A DNA stretch of 64,000 nucleotides, from assembly GCF_000771405.1 (NCBI RefSeq), contig NZ_JDUI01000013.1:1-64000 (forward strand), given 5' to 3'. Position numbers and translations under genes: made by a program. The notes beneath the pieces were generated by a model. It made no database searches. It worked only from the letters and a program-made list of their open reading frames with translations, and was not told where the DNA came from. The stretch comes from Bifidobacterium pullorum DSM 20433 (lineage in GTDB: Bacteria; Actinomycetota; Actinomycetes; Actinomycetales; Bifidobacteriaceae). Below, one piece after another: positions 47,352-55,562 of the stretch (position 1 is its first letter; the number at the start of each line of letters is the position of its first letter).

Positions 47352-48328
47352 CGGGACGGCGCGTCGTCTCGGGGTCGTCGCATGCCGACGAGAAGCCGCC
47401 GTCACGGACCGTGGCGCAGGGACGCACGGTGCGCTCGGCGGAATCGTCCCCGGAACGCCAACGGCATTCCGACCCGGGACAGTTCGTCGACGCCAGGCGG
47501 CTTGACGGCGAGGACGTGGTCGCCCGGACGCTGGAGCAGACCAAGGGGCCGCTGGGCATCGCGACCCGGCCGAAGGTCGTTGATTTCCGCGCGCGCCTCC
47601 GGGAACGTCGCAAGGCGAACGTCCGTGTCATCGCGATGCGTATCGCGGCGGCCGCCGCCGCGGTGTGCGCGTTGGTGGCGATGGTGTGGCTGCTGTTCTT
47701 CTCACCGGTGTTCCGGCTGGAAACCGGGGCGATCAGCGTGTCGGGCGGCAACGAATGGGTCAGCGACGAGCAGATCATGGGCATCGCGGGCGGCGAGGCC
47801 GGCAAGTCGCTGTTCCTGGTGTCCAGCGACGAGGTCATCGACCGGCTGGACGACATTCCGGGCGTGACCGAGGCGAAGGTCGTCAAACGGTTCCCGAATC
47901 ATCTGGAGGTGACGGTGCAGGCGCAGCGGCCCGCGGCGATGCTGCGGACCTCCGACGAATCGATGACCGCGGTCGACAGCCAGGGGCGGGTGCTCAACTC
48001 CGTGCAGGGCGCGTCCGTGGAAGGCATCCCGGTGGTGGACGTGGACGACGTGGACGAGGCGCTGTCGACCAAGGCCGTGCAGGAGACGCTGACGGTGCTG
48101 GGCAGTCTGGACGAGTGGCTGCGCCAGCGCATCTCCTCGGTGAGCGCGCAGACCCAGGATTCGATCACCACGGCGCTGGACGGCGGCGACTACACCATCA
48201 TCTGGGGCGACTCCTCGGACCTGAAACTGAAGAAGGCTGTGGTCGACAAGATCATCAACGACCCCAACGTCATCGGCGACAAGCACCAGGTGGACGTCTC
48301 CGCGCCGCTGCGCCCCATCATCAAGTAG
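47348..48328 (+). CDS. ftsQ: Cell-division protein FtsQ
   Basis: Bitopic division protein of 326 residues. A long basic/polar cytoplasmic part (about 1-95) precedes one membrane helix (about 97-118, IAAAAAAVCALVAMVWLLFF). An extracellular POTRA domain (about 125-195, ETGAISVSGGNEWVSDEQIMG to LEVTVQAQRPAAML) and the FtsQ C-terminal domain follow, ending DVSAPLRPIIK. It links FtsL/FtsB to the divisome. It is the last gene of the cluster: neither ftsA nor ftsZ follows. Its 3' end overlaps the convergent dtd gene by 8 bases. Confidence 0.95.
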   Translation: MTGRRVVSGSSHADEKPPSRTVAQGRTVRSAESSPERQRHSDPGQFVDARRLDGEDVVARTLEQTKGPLGIATRPKVVDFRARLRERRKANVRVIAMRIAAAAAAVCALVAMVWLLFFSPVFRLETGAISVSGGNEWVSDEQIMGIAGGEAGKSLFLVSSDEVIDRLDDIPGVTEAKVVKRFPNHLEVTVQAQRPAAMLRTSDESMTAVDSQGRVLNSVQGASVEGIPVVDVDDVDEALSTKAVQETLTVLGSLDEWLRQRISSVSAQTQDSITTALDGGDYTIIWGDSSDLKLKKAVVDKIINDPNVIGDKHQVDVSAPLRPIIK

Positions 48329-48815
48329 CGAATCGGGGCCGGGTCATCACCGCCGTATCGATCGGGATGGTCACCGGGCCGTCGTTGGTCAGCGACACCC
48401 GCATATGGGCGGCGAACCGGCCCTCCCTGACGGTCAGGCCGTGCCCGCGCAACGCCTCGTCGAAGCGCAGCCAGACGTCCCGCGCATGGTCGGGCTGGCC
48501 GGCCCCGACGAAACTGGGGCGGTTGCCCTTGCGGATGTCGGCGAACAACGTGAACTGGGAGATGGACAGTACCTCGCCGCCTACGTCCAGGATCGACCGG
48601 TTCATCCTGCCCTCGTCATCCTCGAAAATCCGCATATTGGCGACCTTGCGGGCCGCCCAGTCGATCTGGGCATCGCCGTCGTCGTCGCTGACGGCCACCA
48701 GCAATACCAGCCCACGGCCGATCGTCTGCGGCTCGAACGATGGATCCGGCGCCCCCGTGGACTCGTCGATCACATCCACGCCGGCTGAACTGACCCGTTG
48801 CACCACGATTCTCAT
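48321..48815 (-). CDS. dtd: D-aminoacyl-tRNA deacylase (Dtd)
   Basis: Proofreading enzyme of 164 residues that hydrolyses D-aminoacyl-tRNA. The two active-site cross-subunit motifs are present: LSISQFTLFAD (about 86-96) and LTNDGPVTI (about 145-153), with MRIVVQRVSSAGV at the N terminus. It carries an insert near residue 20 (STGAPDPSFEP). It is convergent with ftsQ, and the last 8 bases of each gene overlap tail to tail. It is monocistronic. Confidence 0.97.
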   Translation of the reverse strand: MRIVVQRVSSAGVDVIDESTGAPDPSFEPQTIGRGLVLLVAVSDDDGDAQIDWAARKVANMRIFEDDEGRMNRSILDVGGEVLSISQFTLFADIRKGNRPSFVGAGQPDHARDVWLRFDEALRGHGLTVREGRFAAHMRVSLTNDGPVTIPIDTAVMTRPRFAT

Positions 48816-48832
48816 ATCGGCCCATCATAACG

Positions 48833-48860
48833 AACGCCCCGGTCGTGTGACCGGGGCGTT
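48833..48860 (-). terminator. Terminator of the AGE-family gene
   Basis: A perfect 12-bp stem, AACGCCCCGGTC (48833-48844) with GACCGGGGCGTT (48849-48860) and a 4-base loop, lies 33 bases after the stop of the minus-strand gene at 48894. It also lies just upstream of dtd. Confidence 0.75.
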
Positions 48861-48893
48861 TGCGGTAATCGGAGGAAAGGAGGAAGAAGAGGA

Positions 48894-50147
48894 TCAGTGG
48901 GTCTCGGCGGCCTGCTTCAGGGCGGGGGCCACGGAGACGGCCGGGGTCAGACGCGGGATGAACGTGCACTGCAGCGCATGGTACAGATCGGACTTGCCGG
49001 GCCACACGGTGCCGATGACGTGGTTGTCCTTGTCCAGCTGGTGGAACCATGAGCCGTGCTCGTGGTCGATGAGATACTCATCGATGTACTGCCAGAATGT
49101 GGCGTACCAGTCCTTGTACTCCTGCTTGCCGGTCACGGTGGCCAGCACGGCGGAGGTGTTCACGGATTCGGCGAGGGTCCAGTGCATGCGGTCGGTGACC
49201 ACCGGGCGGCCCTCCCAATCGGTGGTGTAGGCCAGGCCGATCGTGCCGTCGGTGTTCCACGCATCCTCGAGCGCGCGGGCGAACAGATGCTCGGCGGCGT
49301 CGATCAGCGCGGCCTTCTGCTCATCGGAGCGGTCGCAGCTGGTGGCGAACTGGGTGATCAGGCGGGCCCACTCGATGCCGTGGCCGGGGGTGGCGCCGTA
49401 CGGCTTGAACTGGTCGTCGGGCTTGCTGCGGTTGAATTCGAGGTCCGGGGCCCAATCGGCGGTGAAATGCTCGGGGATGCGCCAGGAGTTATGCGAGGCC
49501 CAGTCGACGACATGGTCGACAATGCGGCCGGCACGGGTGCGGTAGGTCTCGTCTCCGGTCACGTCGGCCACGGCGAGGAACGCCTCGACCGTGTGCATGT
49601 TGGCGTTGATGCCGCGGTACGGGTCCAGTTCGGTGAACTCGGTGTTCCAGGTGTCCACGGCCAGACCGTGCTCCTCATCCCAGAAGCGCGCGTTGTAGGT
49701 GTCGAGCGCCTCGGCGAGCAGCTCCTTGGCGCCGGGGCGGCCGATCAGGGTGGCCGAGGTGGCGGCGAGGATCACGAAGGCGTGCGTGTAGCAGACCTTG
49801 CCCGGCTCGGGGGTGCCGTCGACGGCGACGGACGGGTGCCAGCCGCCGTTCACGTCGTCATGCAGCGGGCCGCGCAGGCCGTCGAGGGCCTTGTCCACCA
49901 GCTCCTCGGCACCGGGCTCGCCGTGGATGGCGCCCAGGGAATAGACGTGCGCCATGCGGCAGGTGATCCAGGTCTGGATGCCCTGCGAGGGGTCGGGTTC
50001 GCCATGCTCGTCCAGCCAGTACGAGCCGCCGTTCGGGGCGGGGAAGCGATGTCCGAAGGCCAGGAGCTCGTTGCTTTCGGATTCAAGCAGGTCATGGTTC
50101 TCCGGGGAGCCGAACACATAGGATTCGAGTGAGTATGCGGTGGTCAT
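48894..50147 (-). CDS. AGE-family sugar epimerase/isomerase, possible mannose isomerase
   Basis: Cytoplasmic (alpha/alpha)6-barrel enzyme of 417 residues from the N-acylglucosamine 2-epimerase superfamily. Family residues are seen in RMAHVYSLGAI (about 94-104), NMHTVEAFLA, TPGHGIEWARL (about 262-272) and DRMHWTLAESV. Members include GlcNAc 2-epimerase, cellobiose epimerase and YihS-type mannose/fructose isomerases. GHGIEWA and the near fructokinase favour the YihS group, which converts mannose to fructose; this is inference. The ATG at 50147 has GGAAGGA upstream. Repeated TTAA(C/T)-N3-GTTAA sites lie upstream, the same motif as before the nearby ROK repressor gene. Confidence 0.87.
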   Translation of the reverse strand: MTTAYSLESYVFGSPENHDLLESESNELLAFGHRFPAPNGGSYWLDEHGEPDPSQGIQTWITCRMAHVYSLGAIHGEPGAEELVDKALDGLRGPLHDDVNGGWHPSVAVDGTPEPGKVCYTHAFVILAATSATLIGRPGAKELLAEALDTYNARFWDEEHGLAVDTWNTEFTELDPYRGINANMHTVEAFLAVADVTGDETYRTRAGRIVDHVVDWASHNSWRIPEHFTADWAPDLEFNRSKPDDQFKPYGATPGHGIEWARLITQFATSCDRSDEQKAALIDAAEHLFARALEDAWNTDGTIGLAYTTDWEGRPVVTDRMHWTLAESVNTSAVLATVTGKQEYKDWYATFWQYIDEYLIDHEHGSWFHQLDKDNHVIGTVWPGKSDLYHALQCTFIPRLTPAVSVAPALKQAAETH

Positions 50148-50194
50148 CGGTGGATGGTCCTTCCGTGGAAACGTCGACAGCGACGGTAACTGCG

Positions 50195-50215
50195 TTAATG
50201 CGTTAATCATGTTAA
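50195..50215 (-). promoter_or_regulatory. Operator candidates upstream of the AGE-family gene
   Basis: TTAATGCGTTAA (50195-50206) and TTAATCATGTTAA (50203-50215) overlap in an AT-rich stretch 48-68 bases before the start codon. The second matches TTAA(C/T)-N3-GTTAA, which also occurs at 53460-53472 before the ROK repressor. An AAGCGCTT palindrome follows at about 50221. The remaining bases up to the ssrA terminator (50230-50447) show nothing further. Confidence 0.55.
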
Positions 50216-50447
50216 TACTAAAGCGCTTAAGACACGCCGGGGTGGTGATGTGTGAGGTGCGGTGGACGTATACGAGCGTACATGGGCGTATGGCGGCATA
50301 CACCTATCCACCATGGGTTCCCCGTTAAGCATCTGGTGCGACTCATATCCGCCACCTTAAGACCATTCCAAAACACCTCAAATCGGCTGTGAAACCGGAA
50401 ACCGGTAACTTGGCGCTATGGTCTGCAAGGTTGGTATATCAACGAAA

Positions 50448-50476
50448 AACCCGGCATGTCAGCGACATGCCGGGTT
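50448..50476 (-). terminator. Rho-independent terminator of ssrA
   Basis: Read on the minus strand, a perfect 13-bp stem (AACCCGGCATGTC with its complement, 3-base loop) is followed by GTTTTTCG. It starts 8 bases after the tmRNA 3' end. Confidence 0.93.
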
Positions 50477-50483
50477 GGATATG

Positions 50484-50878
50484 TGGAGCTGCGGGGAATC
50501 GAACCCCGGTCCGGTGACCGTACCCACAATCTTCTACGTGCGTAGTCCGCTGGCCTTGCGGCTATTGTTCTGCCTCCACCTATATCGCGGACAACCGGTG
50601 GCAGGCCTATCTACAGTTCAAGTCCCTCAGACGCCCTGTGGCTCGGCGAACGAGGCAAGTCTCCTTAACGACGCCCGAACTCTTCCCGGAGACGCAGAAG
50701 AGCGGACGGAGCGACTGCTCGCTGGATTAATCCTGGCGCGAAGCTCAGGCAGCGAGAGCGAACTCAGTGCGGTTAGATTTAGCACTTATTGTTTCGCGGG
50801 GGACATCCACGAGCGGACCCCGCATTCTCGGCACGCTTCCCTGCAGCGAACAGGTCACCGTCGAAACCGATCAGCCCC
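50484..50878 (-). ncRNA. ssrA: Transfer-messenger RNA (tmRNA)
   Basis: One-piece tmRNA of 395 bases. Its 5' end GGGGCTG (50878 downward) pairs with CAGCTCC at the 3' end to form the tRNA-like acceptor stem, with one G-U pair, and CCA is encoded (50484-50486). The T-arm is GGTTCGATTCC near the 3' end. The tag frame at 50783-50745 reads AKSNRTEFALAA then a stop. It rescues stalled ribosomes together with SmpB and marks the incomplete proteins for proteolysis. The tag sequence is the strongest sign that the window is bifidobacterial. Several frames crossing this gene are meaningless. Confidence 0.97.
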
Positions 50879-50885
50879 TTGTTCA

Positions 50886-50914
50886 GTTATCAAACCTTGC
50901 CGGCTCATGGCCGG
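50886..50914 (-). promoter_or_regulatory. Probable ssrA promoter region
   Basis: On the minus strand a GATAAC (50891-50886) lies about 8 bases before the mature 5' end and is a plausible -10. A dyad CCGGC-CATGA-GCCGG (50914-50900) occupies the -22 to -36 region, where no good -35 is visible. Confidence 0.4.
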
Positions 50915-50972
50915 ACTTTCCACAATAACCCCGTCGCCGGAGGAATGCAACTCGATGCGCTCCCAGTGAACC

Positions 50973-51161
50973 GGCCCTTCTGGTGCAGCTGCTTGGTGCT
51001 GCTGCGTCAGAAGGTTCAGTTGGTGCATGCGATCTGGCCCTTTTGGTGCAGCTGCTTGGTGCTGCTGCGACAGAAGGTTCAGTTGGAGCACATGATCTGG
51101 CCCTTCTGACGCAGTGGCTTGGCGCTACTGCACCAGAAGGGCCAGTTGGGCTGCGGCCAGA
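50973..51161. repeat. Three tandem copies of a 63-bp repeat
   Basis: Copies start at 50973, 51036 and 51099. The first two match at 57 of 63 positions, the third is diverged. Each unit has a 7-base inverted pair (CCTTCTG or a variant, and CAGAAGG) around a GCAGCTGCTTGGTGCTGC core and could form a hairpin. The period is a multiple of three, so frames stay open on both strands (for example a minus-strand 21-residue peptide repeat), but nothing else supports translation. The array fills the gap between ssrA and the end of the fructokinase gene; the last 78 bases (51162-51239) show only GC-rich, imperfect CGGCC repeats. Confidence 0.85.
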
Positions 51162-51239
51162 TGCGCTGCGGCCGGCCGGGCTACGGCCTCCCAGGCTATG
51201 GCCGGCGAGGCCGCAGGCGGCGTGCGGCGCGTCTGGCGA

Positions 51240-52142
51240 TCACTCGCCGTTGATGATCTGGCAGTAGTCCGGGATGCCTTCCTCGGGATAGGCCGGCCAT
51301 GCGCCCTCCTGCGTGCAGACGAATGCGGAGGTGTTGACGGCCGCGCGGTGCGCCTCCTTCAGGGTGGCGCCGTTGAGCAGCTTGCCGGTGAAGGTGCCGG
51401 AGAAGGAGTCGCCGGCACCCACGGTGTCGGCCACCTCGACCCGCGGCGTGTTGATCGTGGAGGTCTCGCCGGTCTTCGACATGATGGTGCTGAACGAGGC
51501 GCCACCGGTCAGGATGACGTAATCGAGGTCGAACGTGTCGAGGAACCAGCGGCAGGCGTTGTCGTCGGAGGTGCCGCGGATGTCGAACATGTCGCGCAGC
51601 AGGAACAGCTCGTCGTCGTTGATCTTGAACACGGTGGCCTGTCCGAGCAGCTCCTCGATGAGCTCCTTGGAGTAGTGGTCGCCGCGCAGGTTGATGTCGA
51701 AGAACTTCATCGCGCCCTTCTTGGCGTGCTTGAGCAGCTCGATGATCGTGTCATGCGATTCGGGGGAGCGCAGGCCCAGCGTGCCGAAGCAGATGGCATC
51801 GGCCTTCTCGACGACCTCGATGAGCTGGCGCGTGTATAGGATGTGGTCCCAGGCCACGTTCTTGACGATCGTGTATTCGGGGATGCCGTTCTTGAGCGCC
51901 ACGTCCACGGTTCCGGTGGGCCAGGCGTTGCGCTGGACCATCGAGTTGATGCCCGCGGCCTCGGTGGCGGCGAGCAGTTCGTCGCCGAGCTCGTCCTCGC
52001 CGACCGCGCTGATGGCCACGCCTTCGGCGCCGTTCATGGAGGCGTGGTAGATGAAGTTGACCGGAGCGCCGCCGGCGCGCTTGCCGGTGGGGAGCATATC
52101 CCACAGCAGTTCGCCGAGGGAGAGCACGATGGGCTTGGTCAT
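51240..52142 (-). CDS. frk: Fructokinase, PfkB family
   Basis: ATP-dependent sugar kinase of 300 residues. The first PfkB region is GGAPVNFIYHASMNGAEG (about 24-41), and the second is DTVGAGDSFSGTF (about 240-252), where Asp247 is the catalytic base. GELLWDMLPTG at the N terminus is typical of bacterial fructokinases. B. longum Frk is known to be needed for growth on fructose, where it makes fructose-6-phosphate for the bifid shunt. It is downstream of a ROK repressor gene on the same strand (62-base gap), so the repressor probably controls it. The ATG follows AAGGAACC. Confidence 0.95.
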   Translation of the reverse strand: MTKPIVLSLGELLWDMLPTGKRAGGAPVNFIYHASMNGAEGVAISAVGEDELGDELLAATEAAGINSMVQRNAWPTGTVDVALKNGIPEYTIVKNVAWDHILYTRQLIEVVEKADAICFGTLGLRSPESHDTIIELLKHAKKGAMKFFDINLRGDHYSKELIEELLGQATVFKINDDELFLLRDMFDIRGTSDDNACRWFLDTFDLDYVILTGGASFSTIMSKTGETSTINTPRVEVADTVGAGDSFSGTFTGKLLNGATLKEAHRAAVNTSAFVCTQEGAWPAYPEEGIPDYCQIINGE

Positions 52143-52204
52143 GGATGGTTCCTTTCCTTGGTTGGTTGATTGATTGATGGGGTGGAAGATGCTGATGCCG
52201 CCGG

Positions 52205-53404
52205 TCAGGTGATGTCGAAGAACATCGAGGGGTGGTCCAGGAACTGGGTGATGGCCACGGCCGCGGCGCCGGTGACGGTCGCGTCCGCCGGCAGCGTCGA
52301 CAGTCGGATGTCGGTGGCTTCGGCCACTTCGGGGGTGACCCGGCGTCGCACGATGTCCTTGACGACGTCGAGCAGGTGCTGTCCCGCACCGGCGACGATG
52401 TCGCCGAGGATGACGCGGGAGGGATTGGCCATGTTGCAGATGGTCACGCAGCCGTAACCGATGTACCGGCCGGCCTCGTCCACGATGGCCAGGGCCTGGC
52501 GGTCGCCGTTGTCCGCGAGCGCGAACAGCGCGTTGCAGGCCTGGCGATGGGTCATGTCGGCGCTGTCCGCGATGATGCCGGCCGCGTTGACGCGTTCGTG
52601 GATGGCGACGGCGGAGCAGTATCGTTCCAGGCAGCCGACGTTGCCGCAGTCGCAGGGCAGTCCGTTGACGTCCACGCTGGTGTGTCCGAGTTCGGTGGCG
52701 GTGCCCTGTGCGCCGTTGACGAGCCGGCCGTGGTCGATGACGCCGAGGCCCACGCCTTCGCCGAGCAGATAGTAGGCGAGGTTCTCGCTCTGCCCGTCCG
52801 GGGAGAACAGGTGCTGCGCCAGCACGCCGGCGCGGGCGTCCTGCTCCACGAACACCGGGACCCGGAATGCGCCGGCGAATTCCTGCTGGAAGTTGATGGT
52901 GCGCCAGCCCTGCATCGAGGAGACGACGGCGGTGTAGCCGACCTCGCGCAGATATGGTCCGGGGACGGCCATGCCGACGGCGATGATTGCGGGGTCGGCG
53001 TCGAGCAGGTCGTGGATTTTGCCGTGGATGGCCTGGATGGTCTGGGCGATGGTGTCGTCGCTGACGGTGGGCAGGTCCTCGAGGGACAGCGTGGCGCCGG
53101 CGAGGTCGAACACGCCGATCTGGACCAGGGTGCGTGCGAATTTGACGCCGATGACGTGGAACCGGGAGCCGTCGAGGTGCAGGCCGATGGAGCGGCGGTT
53201 CTTGCGTCCCTCCATGTCGCCGGTTTCCTCGATGATGCCGGCTTCGATGAGTCTTGCGGTGATCTTGGTGATGGCCGCGGGGGTGAGGGACAGCGCCTTG
53301 GCGATCTGCGCGCGCGAGCAGATGCCGTGGTGATAGAGGTGCTGGAGGATGCGGGAGCGGTTGGATTCCGATACCGAGGCCTGTGATGTGGCTTGGCTGG
53401 GCAT
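52205..53404 (-). CDS. ROK-family transcriptional repressor
   Basis: Regulator of 399 residues. The N-terminal helix-turn-helix spans about 15-55 (HHGICSRAQIAKALSLTPAA onward). The ROK sugar-kinase-like domain has the zinc motif CDCGNVGCLERYC, ELGHTSVD and MAVPGPY. It lacks a clean N-terminal ATP-binding DxGGT (here GVKFARTLVQIG), which marks regulators rather than kinases. It probably binds sugar or sugar-phosphate and releases DNA. It is first in an operon with frk. The ATG at 53404 has AAAGGAGGT. A TTAAC-N3-GTTAA site lies upstream, which suggests autoregulation. Confidence 0.93.
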   Translation of the reverse strand: MPSQATSQASVSESNRSRILQHLYHHGICSRAQIAKALSLTPAAITKITARLIEAGIIEETGDMEGRKNRRSIGLHLDGSRFHVIGVKFARTLVQIGVFDLAGATLSLEDLPTVSDDTIAQTIQAIHGKIHDLLDADPAIIAVGMAVPGPYLREVGYTAVVSSMQGWRTINFQQEFAGAFRVPVFVEQDARAGVLAQHLFSPDGQSENLAYYLLGEGVGLGVIDHGRLVNGAQGTATELGHTSVDVNGLPCDCGNVGCLERYCSAVAIHERVNAAGIIADSADMTHRQACNALFALADNGDRQALAIVDEAGRYIGYGCVTICNMANPSRVILGDIVAGAGQHLLDVVKDIVRRRVTPEVAEATDIRLSTLPADATVTGAAAVAITQFLDHPSMFFDIT

Positions 53405-53459
53405 GGGCACCTCCTTTGGGTCCATCGTTTCCTTCGTCGGCTTCAACGTTGTTTATATA

Positions 53460-53472
53460 TTAACACGGTTAA
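53460..53472. promoter_or_regulatory. Operator candidate of the ROK-frk operon
   Basis: TTAAC-ACG-GTTAA, a perfect 5-base dyad, lies in an AT-rich stretch about 56 bases before the ROK start and is flanked by TATATA, a likely -10 (minus strand). It matches the TTAAT-CAT-GTTAA site upstream of the AGE-family gene. Confidence 0.6.
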
Positions 53473-53608
53473 TGCAGTGTGTCAATCGTTTCTCATGCGT
53501 ATCGGCGTGGGACGTCGATTCCTGGTGCGGTGGCGGCGTGGTACGCATTCGGGGATGGTAGCGTGGTGCCGTAGGCGCATGACAGTCACGAGAGTCAAAG
53601 GAGATACC

Positions 53609-54340
53609 ATGACCGTGGAGATTGCCGTCCAGGACATCGACGGGGCCAGGGTGGCGTTGGACGAGGGAGCCGATCGCATCGAACTGTGCGTCGCATTGGG
53701 CGCCACGGGGGGCCTGACCCCGAGTTTCGCGCTGATCCAGGCGTGTGCGCATGTCGGGCTGCCGCACGGCGTGCAGGTGCTTGTCCGGCCGCGGGCCGGT
53801 TCGTTCGTGTTCGATGAATCGGAGAAGGTGGTGCAGCTGGGCGACGTGAGATCGGCGATCCTGGCCGGCGCGAGCGGCGTGGTCGTGGGCGGGCTGCGCG
53901 AGGACGGGACGATTGACGTGCCGTTCGCGACCGATCTGATCGAATGCGCGCGTGATGAGGGGCGGCGCTGCAACCGAAACGTGCAGGTGACCTTCCACCG
54001 TGCGTTCGATATGGTGCCCGACCAGTTCGCCGCGTTGGACACGTTGATCGAACTGGGATACACGCGCGTGCTCACTTCGGGCGGGGCGCCCACGGTGCCG
54101 CAGGGGCTGGATCGGCTGCGCGACCTGGTGCGCCATGCGTCGGGGCGCATCGAGATCCAGGCCGGCGGCGGCGTGACCCCGGAATCCATCGGCGCGATCC
54201 GCGCCGCGGGGGTCAATGCAATCCACCTGTCCGCCAAGACCCTGGTTCCCGCGTCAGGTGGCCCCGGTGGCGGCGGCGCCGCACCGCTGGAACGCACCGA
54301 CCGGCAGATCGTCCGGGCGGCGGTGCAGGCCGCGCGTTGA
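53609..54340 (+). CDS. cutC: CutC family protein
   Basis: TIM-barrel protein of 243 residues. Landmarks are EIAVQDIDGARVALDEGADRIELC at the N terminus, TGGLTPS, VLVRPRAGSFVF, GVVVGGLREDG, TFHRAFDM, RVLTSGGAPT and AGGGV. CutC was linked to copper tolerance in E. coli, but its reaction is not established. Near the C terminus a Gly/Pro-rich insert (PASGGPGGGGAAPLERTDR, about 217-235) is longer than usual. AAAGGAG precedes the ATG at 53609. It is divergent from the ROK-frk operon and convergent with the second ROK gene. Confidence 0.94.
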   Translation: MTVEIAVQDIDGARVALDEGADRIELCVALGATGGLTPSFALIQACAHVGLPHGVQVLVRPRAGSFVFDESEKVVQLGDVRSAILAGASGVVVGGLREDGTIDVPFATDLIECARDEGRRCNRNVQVTFHRAFDMVPDQFAALDTLIELGYTRVLTSGGAPTVPQGLDRLRDLVRHASGRIEIQAGGGVTPESIGAIRAAGVNAIHLSAKTLVPASGGPGGGGAAPLERTDRQIVRAAVQAAR

Positions 54341-54366
54341 CCACGCGTCATCCGGTGTCGATGGCA

Positions 54367-54394
54367 ACGGCCGGGTCCGTTCGGGCCCGGCCGT
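54367..54394. terminator. Hairpin between convergent cutC and ROK genes
   Basis: A 12-bp stem with one T-G wobble, ACGGCCGGGTCC (54367-54378) and GGGCCCGGCCGT (54383-54394), loop GTTC. It lies 26 bases after cutC and 43 bases before the end of the opposite gene. Confidence 0.7.
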
Positions 54395-54437
54395 GTCGTA
54401 GTTCCGGGCCGTCTCGCCTGTCGGTCCGGCGGGGCCT

Positions 54438-55562
54438 TCAGACCCGGTGCAGATGGTCGCGCAGCACGGCGATCGTCTCCCCGCGCAGGGCGATGTCGCC
54501 GCCGAGCTGGCAGCGCCGGATGCCGGTGCGCGTACGGAACGACGACATGGTCGTCTCGTCCAGATGCCGTTGCGCGGCGGCGATGAGGTCGGTGTTGATG
54601 ATGTCCGGCGGTCCGTAGACGCAGACGTCGGAGATGTCGAGCATGCCCACGGGCATGGCGAGCGCCTCTGCCAGATGGAGTCCCGCCTGTCCGAGGATCC
54701 GGCCGCGGGATTCGGGATGCTCCCGCAGCCGTTCGCCGAGCGTCGGCGCGGCGATGAGCCGTTCCAGGCAGCCTCGTTTGCCGCAGGGGCACTCCGGTCC
54801 CTGCGGGTCGATGGAGATGTGTCCGATCTCGCCGCCCGCATTGTTCTCGCCCATGACGGGGACGTCGTTGATCAGCACGGCGGTGCCGATGCCGCGGCGC
54901 ATCCAGACGAACAGCAGGTTGGGGCCTCCCTGGCCGAAGCACCGTTCGGCCAGCATGCCGCTGGTCGCGTCGTTGTCGACGCTGACCGGCACGCCGAGCC
55001 GTTGTTCCAACGGACCGCGCAGGTCCACGTCCTGCCAGCCCAGCACGGTCGAACGGCGCACGATGCCATCGGCCACGACGCCGGGGGCCGCCACGCCGAC
55101 GCCGATGACGCCGTCGGCTCGCGCCATCAGCCGTTCGGCCAGCTCGGCGATGTCCTCGATGGTGATGGCGTTGGCCGCCCCCAACGAGAGTTCGGCCCGC
55201 TCCACGATGACGCCGAGCAGGTTGGTGATCGCACCTTGGATGAAATGCGATTGCGACAGGTCGATGCTGATGACGTGCAGCCGCTCGGGGTCCACGCCGA
55301 GCAGCGTGCCGCGCTTGCCCTTGCCGGTGTTGTGCGCCAGCCCGCCCTCGCGGATCAGCCCCTCGTCCAGCATGCCGCCGACCACATCGGACACGGCGAC
55401 GCGGGAGAGCCCGGTGCGACGCCCGATCTGCGCGCGGGAGAGTTCGGTGTCGGGAAACAGCAGGCCGAAGATCAACGCGCGGTTGTTGCGTCGCACGTCG
55501 GCCGGTTCGGCTTTGGCCGTCTGCCCGGGCGCACCGGGGACGGACAGGATGGAGGGGATCAC
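54438..55562 (-). CDS. Second ROK-family transcriptional repressor (NagC/NagR-like)
   Basis: Regulator of 374 residues. The helix-turn-helix is LSRAQIGRRTGLSRVAVSDV (about 41-60). The ROK domain has GVGVAAPGV, VDNDATSGMLAERCFG, GGEIGHISIDP and the zinc motif CPCGKRGCLE. Its N-terminal nucleotide site is altered (ISIDLSQSH), as in regulators. The GTG start at 55562 overlaps the stop of the large upstream gene (GTGA) and has GGGGAG ahead, so it is translationally coupled. Its place beside nagK, nagB and nagA suggests control of amino-sugar use, in the manner of NagC; this is inference. Confidence 0.9.
   Translation of the reverse strand: MIPSILSVPGAPGQTAKAEPADVRRNNRALIFGLLFPDTELSRAQIGRRTGLSRVAVSDVVGGMLDEGLIREGGLAHNTGKGKRGTLLGVDPERLHVISIDLSQSHFIQGAITNLLGVIVERAELSLGAANAITIEDIAELAERLMARADGVIGVGVAAPGVVADGIVRRSTVLGWQDVDLRGPLEQRLGVPVSVDNDATSGMLAERCFGQGGPNLLFVWMRRGIGTAVLINDVPVMGENNAGGEIGHISIDPQGPECPCGKRGCLERLIAAPTLGERLREHPESRGRILGQAGLHLAEALAMPVGMLDISDVCVYGPPDIINTDLIAAAQRHLDETTMSSFRTRTGIRRCQLGGDIALRGETIAVLRDHLHRV

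Noticed and set aside
50418-50969. Open frame of 183 codons on the plus strand.
   Set aside because: It is the antisense of the tmRNA gene, whose structure and tag are clear.
50973-51161. Considered as a CRISPR array.
   Set aside because: The 63-bp units are directly adjacent with no unique spacers, and no cas genes are in the window.
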